DNA of 64,000 nucleotides from Peptostreptococcaceae bacterium (GCA_902363255.1 CABIZO010000005.1:124001-188000); one strand, 5' to 3'; counted from the first letter of the stretch, positions 27,643 to 37,966 are shown. The notes: a model not told the origin generated them from the letters alone. Translations and numbers: made by a program.

Positions 27643-28227
27643 ATGAATTATAAAAAAATAGAAACACTATTAAAAGAAATGTTACCAGAGAGAAGATTAA
27701 AACATTCTTTAAATGTATCAGAATGTGCAGTAAAATTAAGTGAAATATACAATTGTGACAAAGAAAAAGCAGCAATTGCTGGACTTATTCATGATTGTGC
27801 GAAATATTTTACAGATGAACAAATTGAAGATTGTGTCAAAAAGTTTGATATAGATCTAGATCCTTTAGAAGTGAATAATATAGCATTATCTCATAGTGTT
27901 ATAGGTGCTCATGTGGCAAGAGAAGTATTTAATATTGATGATGAAGAAATTCTAAATGCAATTAAGTATCATACTACAGGAAGAGAAAATATGTCTCTTT
28001 TAGAAAAAATAATATACATGGCAGATTTAATAGAAGAAGGAAGAAATTTCCCAAGTGTAGAAGAGCTTAGAGAATTAACTTATAGTGGTAAATTAGAGGA
28101 AGCTTTAATTTTATCATTCAATAATACTATAAAATTTGTTATAGATAATAATCAATTAATACATCCTAGAACAGTAAAAGCTAGAAATTATATTCTAGGT
28201 AATGGAATAATTCATAGTAGTAATTAG
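27643..28227 (+). CDS. yqeK: YqeK, HD-domain Ap4A hydrolase
   Basis: 194 aa. HD metal-binding motifs: RRLKHSLNVSECA, GLIHDCAKYF and HSVIGAHVA, then ALKYHTTG-like AIKYHTTGRENMS. YqeK proteins hydrolyse diadenosine tetraphosphate symmetrically. ATG follows the nadD TAA with no gap, the ribosome site lying in the end of nadD, so expression is coupled. In related Firmicutes this gene is followed by rsfS, here separated by the 66-bp repeats. Confidence 0.9.
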   Translation: MNYKKIETLLKEMLPERRLKHSLNVSECAVKLSEIYNCDKEKAAIAGLIHDCAKYFTDEQIEDCVKKFDIDLDPLEVNNIALSHSVIGAHVAREVFNIDDEEILNAIKYHTTGRENMSLLEKIIYMADLIEEGRNFPSVEELRELTYSGKLEEALILSFNNTIKFVIDNNQLIHPRTVKARNYILGNGIIHSSN

Positions 28228-28244
28228 TAAAATTTATGAAGTAA

Positions 28245-28376
28245 GCGAATTTAAAGTAACAGAGTTGTCTGAAGCGATAGCGAGGATATCTTGTTGACGT
28301 TATGATTAAAGTGAATTTTGAGCAACGGAGTTGCCTGAAGTGATAGCGAAGGCATCTCGTTGGCGACATGAGTGAA
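28245..28376. repeat. Two tandem 66-bp structured repeat units
   Basis: Units at 28245-28310 and 28311-28376 share exact 66-bp spacing and the core GAAG(C/T)GATAGCGA. Partial unit ends extend on both sides. Each unit can fold: in unit 2 CAACG pairs with CGTTG and TGCC with GGCA; in unit 1 the equivalent arms are AACA/TGTT and TGTC/GATA, so differences on one arm are matched on the other. This points to selection for a hairpin, as RNA or DNA. No protein is suggested. Confidence 0.8.
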
Positions 28377-28423
28377 GCAAATTTTTTATTTTGTATATAT
28401 AATAGTAATAATACAAATATTTG

Positions 28424-28432
28424 TGATATAAT
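28424..28432 (+). promoter_or_regulatory. Extended -10 promoter of rsfS
   Basis: TGATATAAT (TGn plus perfect TATAAT) 36 bp before the rsfS start; no good -35 box. Confidence 0.55.
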
Positions 28433-28468
28433 AACTAGGTAGTTTTTAAAATTGAAAGGAGACGGAAT

Positions 28469-28828
28469 ATGACTAACATGACTGTTGAACAAATGACAAA
28501 GATTGTTTACGATGCAATTGATGATAAATTAGGTCAAGATATATCAATAATAAATATAGGGAAGGTATCTTCTTTATGCGATTATTTTGTTATAGCAACT
28601 GCTGGTTCTACAAGACAGGTTAAAGCAATAGCAGATAATGTACAAGATGCTTTAACAGAACACGGAATAGAACCAAGATCAAAAGAAGGATATGAAACTC
28701 AAACTTGGATATTACTAGATTATGGTGATGTAATGGTTCACGTGTTTGATGAAGAGAATAGAGGATTCTATAACTTAGAAAAACTATGGAAAGATGCTCC
28801 ATATGTGGATGTTGACACTTTAGTATAA
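28469..28828 (+). CDS. rsfS: Ribosome silencing factor RsfS
   Basis: 119 aa, family length. Motifs: DIGKVSSLCDYFVIAT-like segment INIGKVSSLCDYFVIATAGS, TRQVKAIADNV, and WILLDYGDVMVHVF. It binds L14 and blocks subunit joining during starvation. Ribosome site AAAGGAGA precedes the ATG. The -35 box for the downstream leuS leader lies in its last codons. Confidence 0.95.
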   Translation: MTNMTVEQMTKIVYDAIDDKLGQDISIINIGKVSSLCDYFVIATAGSTRQVKAIADNVQDALTEHGIEPRSKEGYETQTWILLDYGDVMVHVFDEENRGFYNLEKLWKDAPYVDVDTLV

Positions 28829-28840
28829 AGATGTTAATAT
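28812..28840 (+). promoter_or_regulatory. Promoter of the leuS T-box transcript, embedded in the rsfS end
   Basis: Perfect TTGACA, 17-bp spacer, TAATAT. The -35 is inside rsfS codons; transcription would begin near 28847, just before stem I of the T-box. Confidence 0.75.
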
Positions 28841-28849
28841 TATAGAAAA

Positions 28850-29082
28850 ATGAAGATTAAAATCAAATAAGTTAGAGTAGTAGAAAATTTTGTTTATTTC
28901 AGAGAGTTAGTATTTGGTGTGAACTAACATAAGCTGTTTTTGAACTTGCTAACATTAAATTATTTGGCCGTAGTTGGCATAAAAACTATCTAAGAGAGTT
29001 TACTTTTGTAAACTAATTAGGGTGGTACCGCGAAAATATATCCTCGTCCCTAAACGTAAAGTTTAGGACGAGGATTTTTTTA
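28850..29082 (+). ncRNA. T-box leader upstream of leuS
   Basis: The conserved T-box AGGGTGGTACCGCG is at 29018-29031, followed by a terminator hairpin (TCCTCGTCC and GGACGAGGA arms) and a T-run at 29041-29082. In stem I, the sequence TGAA CTT GC at 28941-28949 has the layout of a specifier loop, suggesting the leucine codon CUU. Uncharged tRNA-Leu would stabilise the antiterminator and allow leuS transcription. The class is certain; the specifier is inferred. Confidence 0.92.
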
Positions 29083-29167
29083 ATATATTAGGAAATTCTA
29101 AAATTTCTTAATTTGGATAAAATAATATTTATGGAAATTATTACAGAAAATACTTAGGAGGTAAAAC

Positions 29168-31588
29168 ATGAGCGTTTACAATTTTAAGAAAATTGAAGAA
29201 AAGTGGCAAAAAACATGGACAGAAAATAATCAATATAAAACTGATACTACAGATTCTTCAAAACCAAATTATTACACTTTAGAGATGTTCCCTTATCCAT
29301 CTGGAAATATACATATGGGACACGTTAGAAACTACTCTATAGGTGATGTAGTTGCTAGATTTAAGAAAATGGAAGGGTACAATGTACTTCATCCAATGGG
29401 ATGGGACTCATTTGGTTTACCAGCTGAAAATGCGGCTATAAAACATGGAATACACCCACATAAATGGACTATGGAAAACATAGAAGACATGAAAGGTCAA
29501 TTAAAATTATTAGGGTTAAGTTATGACTGGGAAAGAGAAGTAGCTACTTCTACTCCAGAATATTATAAATTTACTCAAGAAATATTCTTAAAATTCTTAG
29601 AAGCAGGTCTTGCTTATAAGAAAAAATCTTTCGTTAACTGGTGTCCATCTTGTGAGACAGTTCTTGCAAATGAGCAAGTTGTACAAGGTCAATGTGAAAG
29701 ATGTGATAGTGTAGTTGTTAAGAAAGACTTAGAACAATGGTACTTCAAAACTACTGCATTTGCTGAAGAATTATTAAATGACTTAGATACTTTAGATGGA
29801 TGGCCAGAAAAAGTTAAGACAATGCAAAGAAACTGGATAGGTAAATCTAATGGTGCCGAGTTAGTATTTGACATAGAGGGAACTGACAAATCTATGACAG
29901 TTTATACAACTAGACCAGATACTACATATGGTGTTACTTTCATGGTTTTAGCGCCAGAAAGTGATTTAGTTCAAGAATTGGTAAAAGGAACTGAATATGA
30001 AGCTGACGTTAATGCTTTTATAGCAAGAATGCACACTAAAACAGAAATAGAAAGAACTGCTTCTGATGTAGAAAAAGAAGGTATGTTCATAGGTAAATAC
30101 GTTATAAATCCAGTAAACGATAAAAAAATACCAGTTTGGATAGCAAACTACGTATTAGCTGATTATGGTACTGGTGCTATAATGGCAGTTCCAGCTCATG
30201 ATGATAGAGATAGAGATTTCGCTGAGAAATTTAATTTAGATATAATACCTGTTATAGATGAAGATAACAAAATGATAAACTCAGAAGAATTCAATGGAAT
30301 GGATGCTTCTAAGGCTTTCGAAGGTATAGTTGAAAAACTTGCTAAAGACAATAGAGGAAAGAAAACAACTAACTATAGATTAAGAGACTGGTTATTATCT
30401 AGACAAAGATACTGGGGATGCCCAATACCAGTTGTTTACTGTGATGATTGTGGAATAGTACCAGTAGATAAAAAAGATTTACCAGTATTACTTCCTACAG
30501 ATGTTGAATTCACAGGAAAAGGAGAATCTCCACTTACAACTTCTAAAGAATTCGCAACTACTTCTTGTCCATGCTGTGGAAAAGAAGCAAGAAGAGAAGT
30601 TGATACTATGGATACATTCGTAGACTCATCTTGGTATTACTTAAGATACATAGATCCTAAAAATACTGAAGAACCATTTAGCAAAGAAATAGTGAATAAA
30701 TGGATGCCAGTAGATCAATATATAGGTGGAGTGGAACATGCTATCATGCATTTACTTTACTCTAGATTCTTTGTTAAGGCATTTAAATCTATGGGAATGG
30801 TAGATTTTGATGAGCCATTCAAAAACTTATTAACTCAAGGGATGGTTTTAATGGATGGAAGTAAGATGAGTAAATCTAAAGGTAATACTGTATCGCCTAT
30901 AGAAATAATAAATAAATACGGTGCAGATACTGCTAGATTATTTGTGTTATTTGCAGCGCCACCAGAAAGAGATTTAGATTGGTCAGAACAAGGTGTTGAA
31001 GGATGTTTCAGATTTATAAACAGAGTTTATAGATTAGTAGATGAATTAGCAGAAGTAGCTAAATCAAATGCAGAAGTTAAAGCTGTAACAAAAGAAGATA
31101 AAGCTATGAGACTAGTTATACATTCAACTCTTAAAAAGGTTACTGCTGATTTAAGTGAAAAATTCGGATTTAATACTGCTATAGCAGCTTTAATGGAATT
31201 AATAAACGAAATGTATAAATATAAAGAGTTAGATACTAGAAATGATGGAATAATAAGAGAAGGTATCGAAACTATAGTAACTATACTTGCACCATTTACT
31301 CCTCATATTGGAGAAGAATTATGGACTATGATAGGTAAAGAAGGTAGCGTATTTAATATAAGCTGGCCAAAATACGATGAAAAAGCTTTAGTTCAAGACG
31401 AAGTAGAAGTAATAGTTCAAGTTAATGGTAAATTAAGAGATAAAATATCTATGGATGCCAATATAGCTAGAGAAGACATGGAAAAGGTAGCCTTAGAAAG
31501 TGAAAAAGTTAAAGCTGCAATAGAAGGTAAAAATGTAGTAAAAGTTATTGCTGTACCTAAAAAATTAGTTAATATAGTAGTTAAATAA
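29168..31588 (+). CDS. leuS: Leucyl-tRNA synthetase
   Basis: 806 aa, bacterial LeuRS. Class I signatures HMGH (residues 49-52) and KMSKS (566-570). The connective CP1 domain holds the editing site ([19 protein letters not shown]). Zinc-finger-like [13 protein letters not shown] and CERC pairs are present. C-terminal anticodon-binding and VQVNGKLRD domains complete it. AGGAGG precedes the ATG. Regulated by the T-box; followed by a terminator. Confidence 0.98.
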   Translation: MSVYNFKKIEEKWQKTWTENNQYKTDTTDSSKPNYYTLEMFPYPSGNIHMGHVRNYSIGDVVARFKKMEGYNVLHPMGWDSFGLPAENAAIKHGIHPHKWTMENIEDMKGQLKLLGLSYDWEREVATSTPEYYKFTQEIFLKFLEAGLAYKKKSFVNWCPSCETVLANEQVVQGQCERCDSVVVKKDLEQWYFKTTAFAEELLNDLDTLDGWPEKVKTMQRNWIGKSNGAELVFDIEGTDKSMTVYTTRPDTTYGVTFMVLAPESDLVQELVKGTEYEADVNAFIARMHTKTEIERTASDVEKEGMFIGKYVINPVNDKKIPVWIANYVLADYGTGAIMAVPAHDDRDRDFAEKFNLDIIPVIDEDNKMINSEEFNGMDASKAFEGIVEKLAKDNRGKKTTNYRLRDWLLSRQRYWGCPIPVVYCDDCGIVPVDKKDLPVLLPTDVEFTGKGESPLTTSKEFATTSCPCCGKEARREVDTMDTFVDSSWYYLRYIDPKNTEEPFSKEIVNKWMPVDQYIGGVEHAIMHLLYSRFFVKAFKSMGMVDFDEPFKNLLTQGMVLMDGSKMSKSKGNTVSPIEIINKYGADTARLFVLFAAPPERDLDWSEQGVEGCFRFINRVYRLVDELAEVAKSNAEVKAVTKEDKAMRLVIHSTLKKVTADLSEKFGFNTAIAALMELINEMYKYKELDTRNDGIIREGIETIVTILAPFTPHIGEELWTMIGKEGSVFNISWPKYDEKALVQDEVEVIVQVNGKLRDKISMDANIAREDMEKVALESEKVKAAIEGKNVVKVIAVPKKLVNIVVK

Positions 31589-31620
31589 TATTAACTTTAT
31601 ATAATAGAATTAGATAACCT

Positions 31621-31660
31621 AAAATAGGGCTAAAAATAAATCTTTAGTCCTATTTTTATT
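31621..31660 (+). terminator. Terminator after leuS
   Basis: AAAATAGGGCTAAA pairs with TTTAGTCCTATTTT (one wobble), followed by more T. Confidence 0.88.
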
Positions 31661-31771
31661 TATAAAATAAAAAGAATTATAAAAATCATATATACAATTC
31701 TTTTTTTGGGTAGTATAATAGTATAGGAAAATGTTTTTAATCATTATATATTTTTTTAGGAGGTAAAAAAC

Positions 31772-32155
31772 ATGAAACATCAAGTTATACATACAGACAA
31801 TGCACCAGCTGCAATAGGACCATATTCTCAAGCAATAAAAGCTGGAAATTTATTATTCGTATCAGGACAAGTTCCTTTTGTTCCATCAACAATGGAAATA
31901 GTTGAAGGAGATGTTCAAGCTCAAACTAGACAATCATTAACAAATGTACAAAATATATTAAAAGAAGCAGGAGCTGACTTCTCAGATGTAGTTAAAACTA
32001 CTGTATTCATAAAAGATATGAATGAATTTGCTCAAATAAACGAAGTATATGCTGAGTTCTTCGGTGAAAACAAACCAGCTAGAGCTTGTGTAGAAGTTGC
32101 TAGATTACCAAAAGACGTTAAAGTTGAAATAGAAGTAATAGCAGTAGTTAAATAA
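31772..32155 (+). CDS. ridA: RidA family enamine/imine deaminase
   Basis: 127 aa. Hydrolyses reactive enamines such as 2-aminoacrylate made by PLP enzymes. Signatures: [23 protein letters not shown] and the active-site arginine in [21 protein letters not shown]. Monocistronic with AGGAGG site and its own terminator. Confidence 0.95.
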   Translation: MKHQVIHTDNAPAAIGPYSQAIKAGNLLFVSGQVPFVPSTMEIVEGDVQAQTRQSLTNVQNILKEAGADFSDVVKTTVFIKDMNEFAQINEVYAEFFGENKPARACVEVARLPKDVKVEIEVIAVVK

Positions 32156-32183
32156 TAAAATTTATAACATAAATTTAACATTA

Positions 32184-32210
32184 ATGACCATCACAGATGG
32201 TCATTTTTTA
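32184..32210 (+). terminator. Terminator after ridA
   Basis: ATGACCATC / GATGGTCAT stem, ACA loop, T-run. Confidence 0.88.
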
Positions 32211-32271
32211 TTTATAATTAATATTATATAAAATATTGATTTGTCCATATATATGAAAAGGAGATGGGGGT

Positions 32272-33537
32272 ATGGAAACATCCATTCATGCAATAGCATG
32301 TAATAAGTTATTAATTCTATTTGCTACTATAGCAATTACAGGAATTATATGCAGTAAGGGGAGTGAACTAATAAATATACCAGATGTGGTACTATTTTTA
32401 ATAGTTGGTATCTTTTTAGGACCTTCAGTTTTAAAAATTATTGATATTTCTCAATTTCAATTGGAAAATCAATTAATACTAACTTTTGGATCTGCATTTA
32501 TTTTATATTTAGGGGGAAAAGAAGTTAGTTTAAAGGTTCTAAAAAATGTTAAAATTAGTGTATTTCTTTTATCCACTTTAGGTGTTGTTATAACATCATT
32601 TTTTATGGCAAAAATTATAGGAATGAATTTTAAAACTAGCTTCATGACAAGTCTATTAGCAGGTTCAATAATAGCATCTACAGACCCTGCAACAATTGTA
32701 CCAATATTTAATCAAGTTAGAATAGATAAAAAAGTAAAGCAGACGGTTATTAGTGAATCAGCATTAAATGATGCTACAGGAGCTATATTAACAGTTGCTG
32801 TATTATCCATAATTATGGGAGGTCATTTTTCAGTAGAGGAGAATATATATAATCTTTGTGTCATGATTATTGTAGGGATAATAGTAGGTTTGATTACAGG
32901 ATTGGTTTTATTATTCCTAGTCAATGATAGTCCAAAGGGAATATTTAAAGACTATACGCCTATAATATCCATACTATCAGTTATAATAGCCTATGAACTT
33001 TCTACTTATTTAGGTGGAAGTGGATATATGTCATGTTTTATAGTCGGATTAGTAACTGGTAATAAACAAAACTTTAAACTATGGCTTAGTAAAAAACATT
33101 ATGATGCAGATTGTAATGTTGCAGAAACTATAGGTACTATTTGTAGGATGTGTATATTTATAATACTAGGCAGTCAGGTTCAGCTTAATGTATTATTTAA
33201 ATACTTTGTGCCTGCATTACTATCTGTTTTAGGTTTGATATTTATAGTAAGACCAATATGTGTATTAGCTTGTACTTTGGTAGATAGAAATGCAAAATGG
33301 AATAAAAATCAATTGCTATTTATGATGTGGGTAAGGGAAACAGGAGTTATACCAGCAGCCCTTTGTGGTATTATTACAGCAATGAAAGTTCCAGGAAGCG
33401 AAATAATATCATCTATAGTATTTATGACAATATTAATTACACTTATATTGCAAGGAAGTACAACAAAATTACTAGCTAAAAAGTTAGGTTTATTAGACTT
33501 AGAAGTTACTACGAAAGAAGATGAAATAACAAATTAG
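32272..33537 (+). CDS. Cation:proton antiporter (CPA1/NhaP-like)
   Basis: 421 aa with about 12 membrane spans. Typical CPA1 motifs: GIFLGPSVL in helix 2-3, ASTDPATIVPIF, and SESALNDATGAIL with the transport aspartate. No C-terminal cytosolic regulatory domain. It exchanges Na+ or K+ for H+, but the ion cannot be told from sequence. Ribosome site AAGGAGATGGGGG precedes the ATG. Single-gene unit with terminator. Confidence 0.9.
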   Translation: METSIHAIACNKLLILFATIAITGIICSKGSELINIPDVVLFLIVGIFLGPSVLKIIDISQFQLENQLILTFGSAFILYLGGKEVSLKVLKNVKISVFLLSTLGVVITSFFMAKIIGMNFKTSFMTSLLAGSIIASTDPATIVPIFNQVRIDKKVKQTVISESALNDATGAILTVAVLSIIMGGHFSVEENIYNLCVMIIVGIIVGLITGLVLLFLVNDSPKGIFKDYTPIISILSVIIAYELSTYLGGSGYMSCFIVGLVTGNKQNFKLWLSKKHYDADCNVAETIGTICRMCIFIILGSQVQLNVLFKYFVPALLSVLGLIFIVRPICVLACTLVDRNAKWNKNQLLFMMWVRETGVIPAALCGIITAMKVPGSEIISSIVFMTILITLILQGSTTKLLAKKLGLLDLEVTTKEDEITN

Positions 33538-33545
33538 ATTTAATA

Positions 33546-33589
33546 AAAATATAGTATAAATTGTTCGTCATTTATACTATATTTTTTTG
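33546..33589 (+). terminator. Terminator after the antiporter gene
   Basis: AAAATATAGTATAAA / TTTATACTATATTTT stem, about 10-nt loop, T-run. Confidence 0.85.
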
Positions 33590-33654
33590 TTTAAAGGATT
33601 TTTATTTCTATGATAAAATATAAAATGACTAAATAAAAAAGAGGTATGATTATT

Positions 33655-34494
33655 ATGAAAAATTATAAATTAATAGTGACAGATATGGATGGAACTGTTT
33701 TAGGAGAAAATCATCAAATTACAGATGAAAATAAGATTGCTTTAAAGGAAGCAGAAAAAATGGGTGTTAAAGTAGTTTTTGCAACAGGAAGATTTCATGA
33801 CTCAGCAAAAGAACATGTAAAATTTTTAGATGAAGTAATGCCTATAATATCTTCTAATGGATCTATAATTAAGCATCCGATTACAAATGAAGTTTTATAT
33901 TCTAATTTTATAGATAAAGACATATGTCTGGAAATAATAGATACTATAGACAAGTATAATCTTAAATATCAAATATATACAGATGAAAAAATACTTCAAA
34001 AATATGAGACTGAAGAAGAAATGAAATCTATGAAGGAGTTTATTGCAAAGAATTTTTCTGATAAGACAGAAATAACATTTAAAAAAGATTTACGAGAAGA
34101 TGTTAAAAATAGTAAGGTGCTAAAGTTTAATATTATGGAAATGGAAAAGCCAGAGTTACTAAATCAAGCAAGAGCTGATTTGAAATTTATAAAAAATATA
34201 GAGGTTACATCTTCATGGAAAGATAATCTTGAAATAATGAATGAGGGGAGTCATAAAGGGAAGGCTATCGAGTATTTATCTGATTTGTTAGGTATCGATA
34301 GAGAACATATCATAGCTTTCGGAGATAATTATAATGATTTATCTATGATAGAATTTGCAGGAACTGGTGTAGCAATGGGAAATGCAGAAGAAGATGTGAA
34401 AAAAATTGCGAATCATATAACTAGTAGAAATGGAGATAGTGGAGTAGCAAAAGCTATTAATACTTTGGTTTTACAAAAAGTTGTTAGTGCTTAG
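33655..34494 (+). CDS. Cof-type HAD phosphatase
   Basis: 279 aa from ATG 33655 (GAGGT nine bases upstream; ATG 33646 is too close to it). HAD motifs TDMDGT (nucleophile D10), ATGR, SHKGKAIEYL and GDNYNDLSM with a type IIB cap at about 85-195. Family members dephosphorylate sugar phosphates, FMN or PLP; the substrate here cannot be assigned. Confidence 0.9.
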   Translation: MKNYKLIVTDMDGTVLGENHQITDENKIALKEAEKMGVKVVFATGRFHDSAKEHVKFLDEVMPIISSNGSIIKHPITNEVLYSNFIDKDICLEIIDTIDKYNLKYQIYTDEKILQKYETEEEMKSMKEFIAKNFSDKTEITFKKDLREDVKNSKVLKFNIMEMEKPELLNQARADLKFIKNIEVTSSWKDNLEIMNEGSHKGKAIEYLSDLLGIDREHIIAFGDNYNDLSMIEFAGTGVAMGNAEEDVKKIANHITSRNGDSGVAKAINTLVLQKVVSA

Positions 34495-34565
34495 ATAAGA
34501 CTTATGATACTATTATAAGAAATATAAATTAGTATAAAAATTCATATATTAAAGGGGGAAAATGA

Positions 34566-35882
34566 ATGAAGCTTTGGGGAGGACGTTTTAGAAGTAAAGA
34601 GAATAAATTAATGGAGGAATTTAATAAATCCTTTAATTTTGATTCACTTTTATATAAACAAGATATAGAGGGAAGTTTAGCTCATGTTTATATGCAAATG
34701 CAAGTTGGTTTACTAAGCCAAGAAGAAGGCGAAATAATAATAGAAGGTTTAAAATCAATAGAGAAAGATATAGAAGAAGGAAAGTTATCTCTTAGTGGTA
34801 ATTATGAAGATATTCATAGTTTTGTGGAGATTAACTTGATTGAAAGAGTCGGAGAAGTTGGTAAAAAGCTACATACTGGAAGAAGTAGAAATGATCAAGT
34901 AGCTGTAGATATGAGATTATTTGCGAAAGAAAAATGCAAAGAAATTATTTTTTATGTTGAAAACTTAAAAAATACTATTAAGAATGTTGCGAATAACAAT
35001 CCTATTATAATGCCTGGGTATACTCATTTACAAAGAGCTCAAGTTGTTACTTTTAAACATCATCTTATGGCGTATTATAGTATGTTAGAACGAGATGAAA
35101 AAAGATTAAATAATGCTTTAGACATTTTAGATGAATCTCCATTAGGATGTGGTGCATTAGCTGGAACCACTCATAATATTGATAGAAATATTACTTGTAA
35201 AAAGTTAGGTTTTAAAAAGCCTGTAGATAATTTTATGGATGGGGTAAGTGATAGAGATTATTTATTAGAACTTATGAGCGATTTTTCCATAATAATGATG
35301 CATTTAAGCAGACTTAGTGAGGAACTAATACTTTGGAGCTCTCAAGAATTTAAATTTATTGAATTGGATGATTTATATTCAACTGGTAGCTCTATAATGC
35401 CACAAAAGAAAAATCCAGATGGAGCAGAATTAATAAGAGGAAAGACTGGAAGAGTTTATGGAAATTTAATTTCATTATTAACAGTTATGAAGGGGTTACC
35501 TCTAGCTTATAATAAAGATATGCAAGAAGATAAAGAAGGATTCTTTGATAGTGTGAGTACTCTTTCTATGTGCCTTCAAATAATGGAGCGAATGATAGCT
35601 ACATTAAAAATCAGAGAAGATAATATGCAAAAAGCCGTTACAGGCGGATTTTTAAATGCGACAGAAGTGGCGGACTACTTGGTAAATAAAAATATACCTT
35701 TTAGAGATGCTCATGGTATTGTAGGACAAATTGTAATTTATTGTGAGGATAACAATAAAGCGATAGAAGACTTGTCTCTAAATGAGTTGCAGGGCTTCTC
35801 GCAAGTTTTTGATGAAGAAATATATAAATTTATTGACTACGAAAACATATTAGACAAAGGTATAAAGAAAAACTTGAAATAA
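34566..35882 (+). CDS. argH: Argininosuccinate lyase
   Basis: 438 aa. Splits argininosuccinate into arginine and fumarate. Signature GSSIMPQKKNPD at residue 274, TGRSRNDQVAVDMRL, and PGYTHLQRAQ. It begins MKLWGGRF like other ArgH. argG is not adjacent, which is unusual since argGH are commonly paired; the partner may lie elsewhere. It stands alone between terminators. Ribosome site AAAGGGGG. Confidence 0.95.
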   Translation: MKLWGGRFRSKENKLMEEFNKSFNFDSLLYKQDIEGSLAHVYMQMQVGLLSQEEGEIIIEGLKSIEKDIEEGKLSLSGNYEDIHSFVEINLIERVGEVGKKLHTGRSRNDQVAVDMRLFAKEKCKEIIFYVENLKNTIKNVANNNPIIMPGYTHLQRAQVVTFKHHLMAYYSMLERDEKRLNNALDILDESPLGCGALAGTTHNIDRNITCKKLGFKKPVDNFMDGVSDRDYLLELMSDFSIIMMHLSRLSEELILWSSQEFKFIELDDLYSTGSSIMPQKKNPDGAELIRGKTGRVYGNLISLLTVMKGLPLAYNKDMQEDKEGFFDSVSTLSMCLQIMERMIATLKIREDNMQKAVTGGFLNATEVADYLVNKNIPFRDAHGIVGQIVIYCEDNNKAIEDLSLNELQGFSQVFDEEIYKFIDYENILDKGIKKNLK

Positions 35883-35923
35883 TAAAGATTTGTACATATT
35901 AAAATATGCACTTTTATATTTAT

Positions 35924-35957
35924 AAAAAAATAAGATGGATTAATCCATCTTATTTTT
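35924..35957. terminator. Bidirectional terminator between argH and dacF
   Basis: Palindromic AAAAAATAAGATGGATT and complement, T-runs on both strands. Confidence 0.88.
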
Positions 35958-35958
35958 T

Positions 35959-37257
35959 CTATCTTCTACTGAAGCTATTAGATTTTCTTCTTCTTATTTT
36001 TCTTTTTTTTATTATTCTAGAAATGATAAAAATAATAAATAAAGTAATTAAAGCTAAAGCAAGTCTAATAGAATACTTTACAGTAGTATTTTGTGTAAGG
36101 AAACCAAACATACTATTTAAATCATTTTTTGCTACTAGATCAATAGTTTTTTCTAATGTTTTTCCGTTATATACATCTAGAGTACCTACTTTATCACCTT
36201 TTTTAACAGGTAAATTATAATCTAAGTTAACCTTAGTAGTATAATTTTCAGATGCCTTACTTCCTTTTTCTAAAACAATTTTATAGTTGAATTCAGGTTC
36301 ATAAAGTAACTCTTTTTCTTTTGTAAATAGAACTCTTTTGCTATTAGTATAATCGGCTTTATTAATTATTGTTTGTGTATAATAAGTATCAAAGGCATAA
36401 TCAATAAGAGTTCTAGAATCTACATATACATCTGTGCCAGTATCTTTAAATACAGCAGATATAACCCTCATACCATTTTTTACAGCACTAGATAATAAGC
36501 ATCTTCCTGCATCATCAGTATAACCTGTTTTTATACCATCTACTATGTCGTATTTTATATCTATATACTTTCCTTTATATTTGATTTTTTCAGTTGAAGT
36601 TAAAAACTTATTTGTATTAAAGAAAGTTCTAGTTATAAAACGTCTACTAGTTGGTGTATCACGCATTTCAAATGTAACTGATTTTGTGCTAACGATTTCT
36701 CGAATAAGCTCATTGCTCATAGCTTCCCTCGCTATTAAAGCCATGTCATAAGCAGTCGTATAATGTTTTTTGTCTGGTAATCCATGCGGATTATTAAAAT
36801 GAGTATTTTTTGCCCCTATTGCCTTTGCTTCTTCGTTCATTAAATCAGCAAAAGCCTCTTTAGATCCTGATACATATTCAGCTAATACTTCTGCAGCATC
36901 GTTGGAAGAATGTATTAGGAGCCCTTGTAATAATTCCCTAACTGTGAATATTTCCCCTTTTTCCAAATACATACTTGAACCATCTACAGCGAGATCTTTA
37001 TCAATCTCAATAGGGTCATCCAAATTTTCTACATTTTTTATAACTAAATAAGCAGTCCATATTTTTGTTGTTGAAGCTGGATATATTTTTTTGTTTCCAT
37101 TCTTATCGTAAAGAACCTTGCCTGTTTCGTAGTCTAATACTACTGAGTTAGGTGAACTAATAGATACATCTTTGCTATCAGCAAATACAGAAATTGGATC
37201 TGAAAAAGTTGTTATAGAAAAAAGAAATACTAGCAAAAAAGATAAAAACTTTTTCAT
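35959..37257 (-). CDS. D-alanyl-D-alanine carboxypeptidase (PBP5/DacF type)
   Basis: 432 aa. Signal peptide (1-26), active-site STTK (S62, K65), SSN near residue 120, and KTG in DGIKTGYTDDAG near 240, giving class C low-mass PBP. The C-terminal domain is followed by a membrane helix near 395-415 and a very basic tail (KKRKIRRRKS) rather than the amphipathic helix of E. coli PBP5. It trims the terminal D-Ala of peptidoglycan stems. GGGAGG before ATG. Which paralog (DacA, DacB, DacF) is uncertain. Confidence 0.9.
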   Translation of the reverse strand: MKKFLSFLLVFLFSITTFSDPISVFADSKDVSISSPNSVVLDYETGKVLYDKNGNKKIYPASTTKIWTAYLVIKNVENLDDPIEIDKDLAVDGSSMYLEKGEIFTVRELLQGLLIHSSNDAAEVLAEYVSGSKEAFADLMNEEAKAIGAKNTHFNNPHGLPDKKHYTTAYDMALIAREAMSNELIREIVSTKSVTFEMRDTPTSRRFITRTFFNTNKFLTSTEKIKYKGKYIDIKYDIVDGIKTGYTDDAGRCLLSSAVKNGMRVISAVFKDTGTDVYVDSRTLIDYAFDTYYTQTIINKADYTNSKRVLFTKEKELLYEPEFNYKIVLEKGSKASENYTTKVNLDYNLPVKKGDKVGTLDVYNGKTLEKTIDLVAKNDLNSMFGFLTQNTTVKYSIRLALALITLFIIFIISRIIKKRKIRRRKSNSFSRR

Positions 37258-37336
37258 AGGTAACCTCCCAATTATAATCTCGTATTTTAGTATATCATAT
37301 TTTTGTTAATAATTAAATTGAGGAGGTATAAAAATA

Positions 37337-37966
37337 GTGAATAAAAAGAAAATATTTGTTTTTGTATTGATATTATTAATATGTCCCATGGTGATAATTA
37401 TTAAGGGTAAGTTTGACTCAGAAGATGATATATATGTTTTAACAGAAGAGAATAACTTACAACAGGAAGTTACGGAAGAAAAAGAAGTAAAATCAGAAGA
37501 AAGTAATATTACTAATAGAGAAATAGCAGTATATATTAGTGGTGCTGTAAGTGAACCAGGAGTGGTAACACTAAAGGAAGGTGATAGACTTGCAACAGCA
37601 GTAGAAAAAGTTGGTGGAACGACTGAAAAGGCTGACTTAAATGGAGTAAACATGGCTATTAAAGTACAAGATGAAATGCATTATATAATTCCTAAAATAG
37701 GGGAAATGATTGATAATAATGATTATGAAGTTGTAAATAATAATGTGGACGGGAATAAAGAATTAAAATCATCTCTGATTAATATAAATACTGCAACTAT
37801 AGAAGAACTTGATGCACTACCAGGAGTAGGGGAAGCCACTGCAAATAAAATAGTAAATCATAGAAGTGAAAATGGCGATTTTAAATCTATTGAAGAAATT
37901 AAAAATGTTAATGGTATAGGTGATAAAAAATTTGAAGAAATGAAAAATTTAATATGTGTAAACTAA
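37337..37966 (+). CDS. comEA: ComEA-like DNA-binding protein
   Basis: 209 aa from GTG, nine bases after AGGAGGT. One N-terminal membrane span, a SLBB domain (AVYISGAVSEPGVVTLKEGD), and two helix-hairpin-helix motifs at the C terminus (LPGVGEATANKIVNHR; VNGIGDKKFEEMK). ComEA binds incoming DNA at the cell surface during transformation. comEC lies 24 kb away rather than beside it. Divergent from dacF. Confidence 0.9.
   Translation: MNKKKIFVFVLILLICPMVIIIKGKFDSEDDIYVLTEENNLQQEVTEEKEVKSEESNITNREIAVYISGAVSEPGVVTLKEGDRLATAVEKVGGTTEKADLNGVNMAIKVQDEMHYIIPKIGEMIDNNDYEVVNNNVDGNKELKSSLININTATIEELDALPGVGEATANKIVNHRSENGDFKSIEEIKNVNGIGDKKFEEMKNLICVN

Noticed and set aside
28181..28492. 103-codon minus-strand ORF across the 66-bp repeats
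   Set aside because: Its protein only mirrors the tandem repeat and crosses the yqeK and rsfS starts; no ribosome site.
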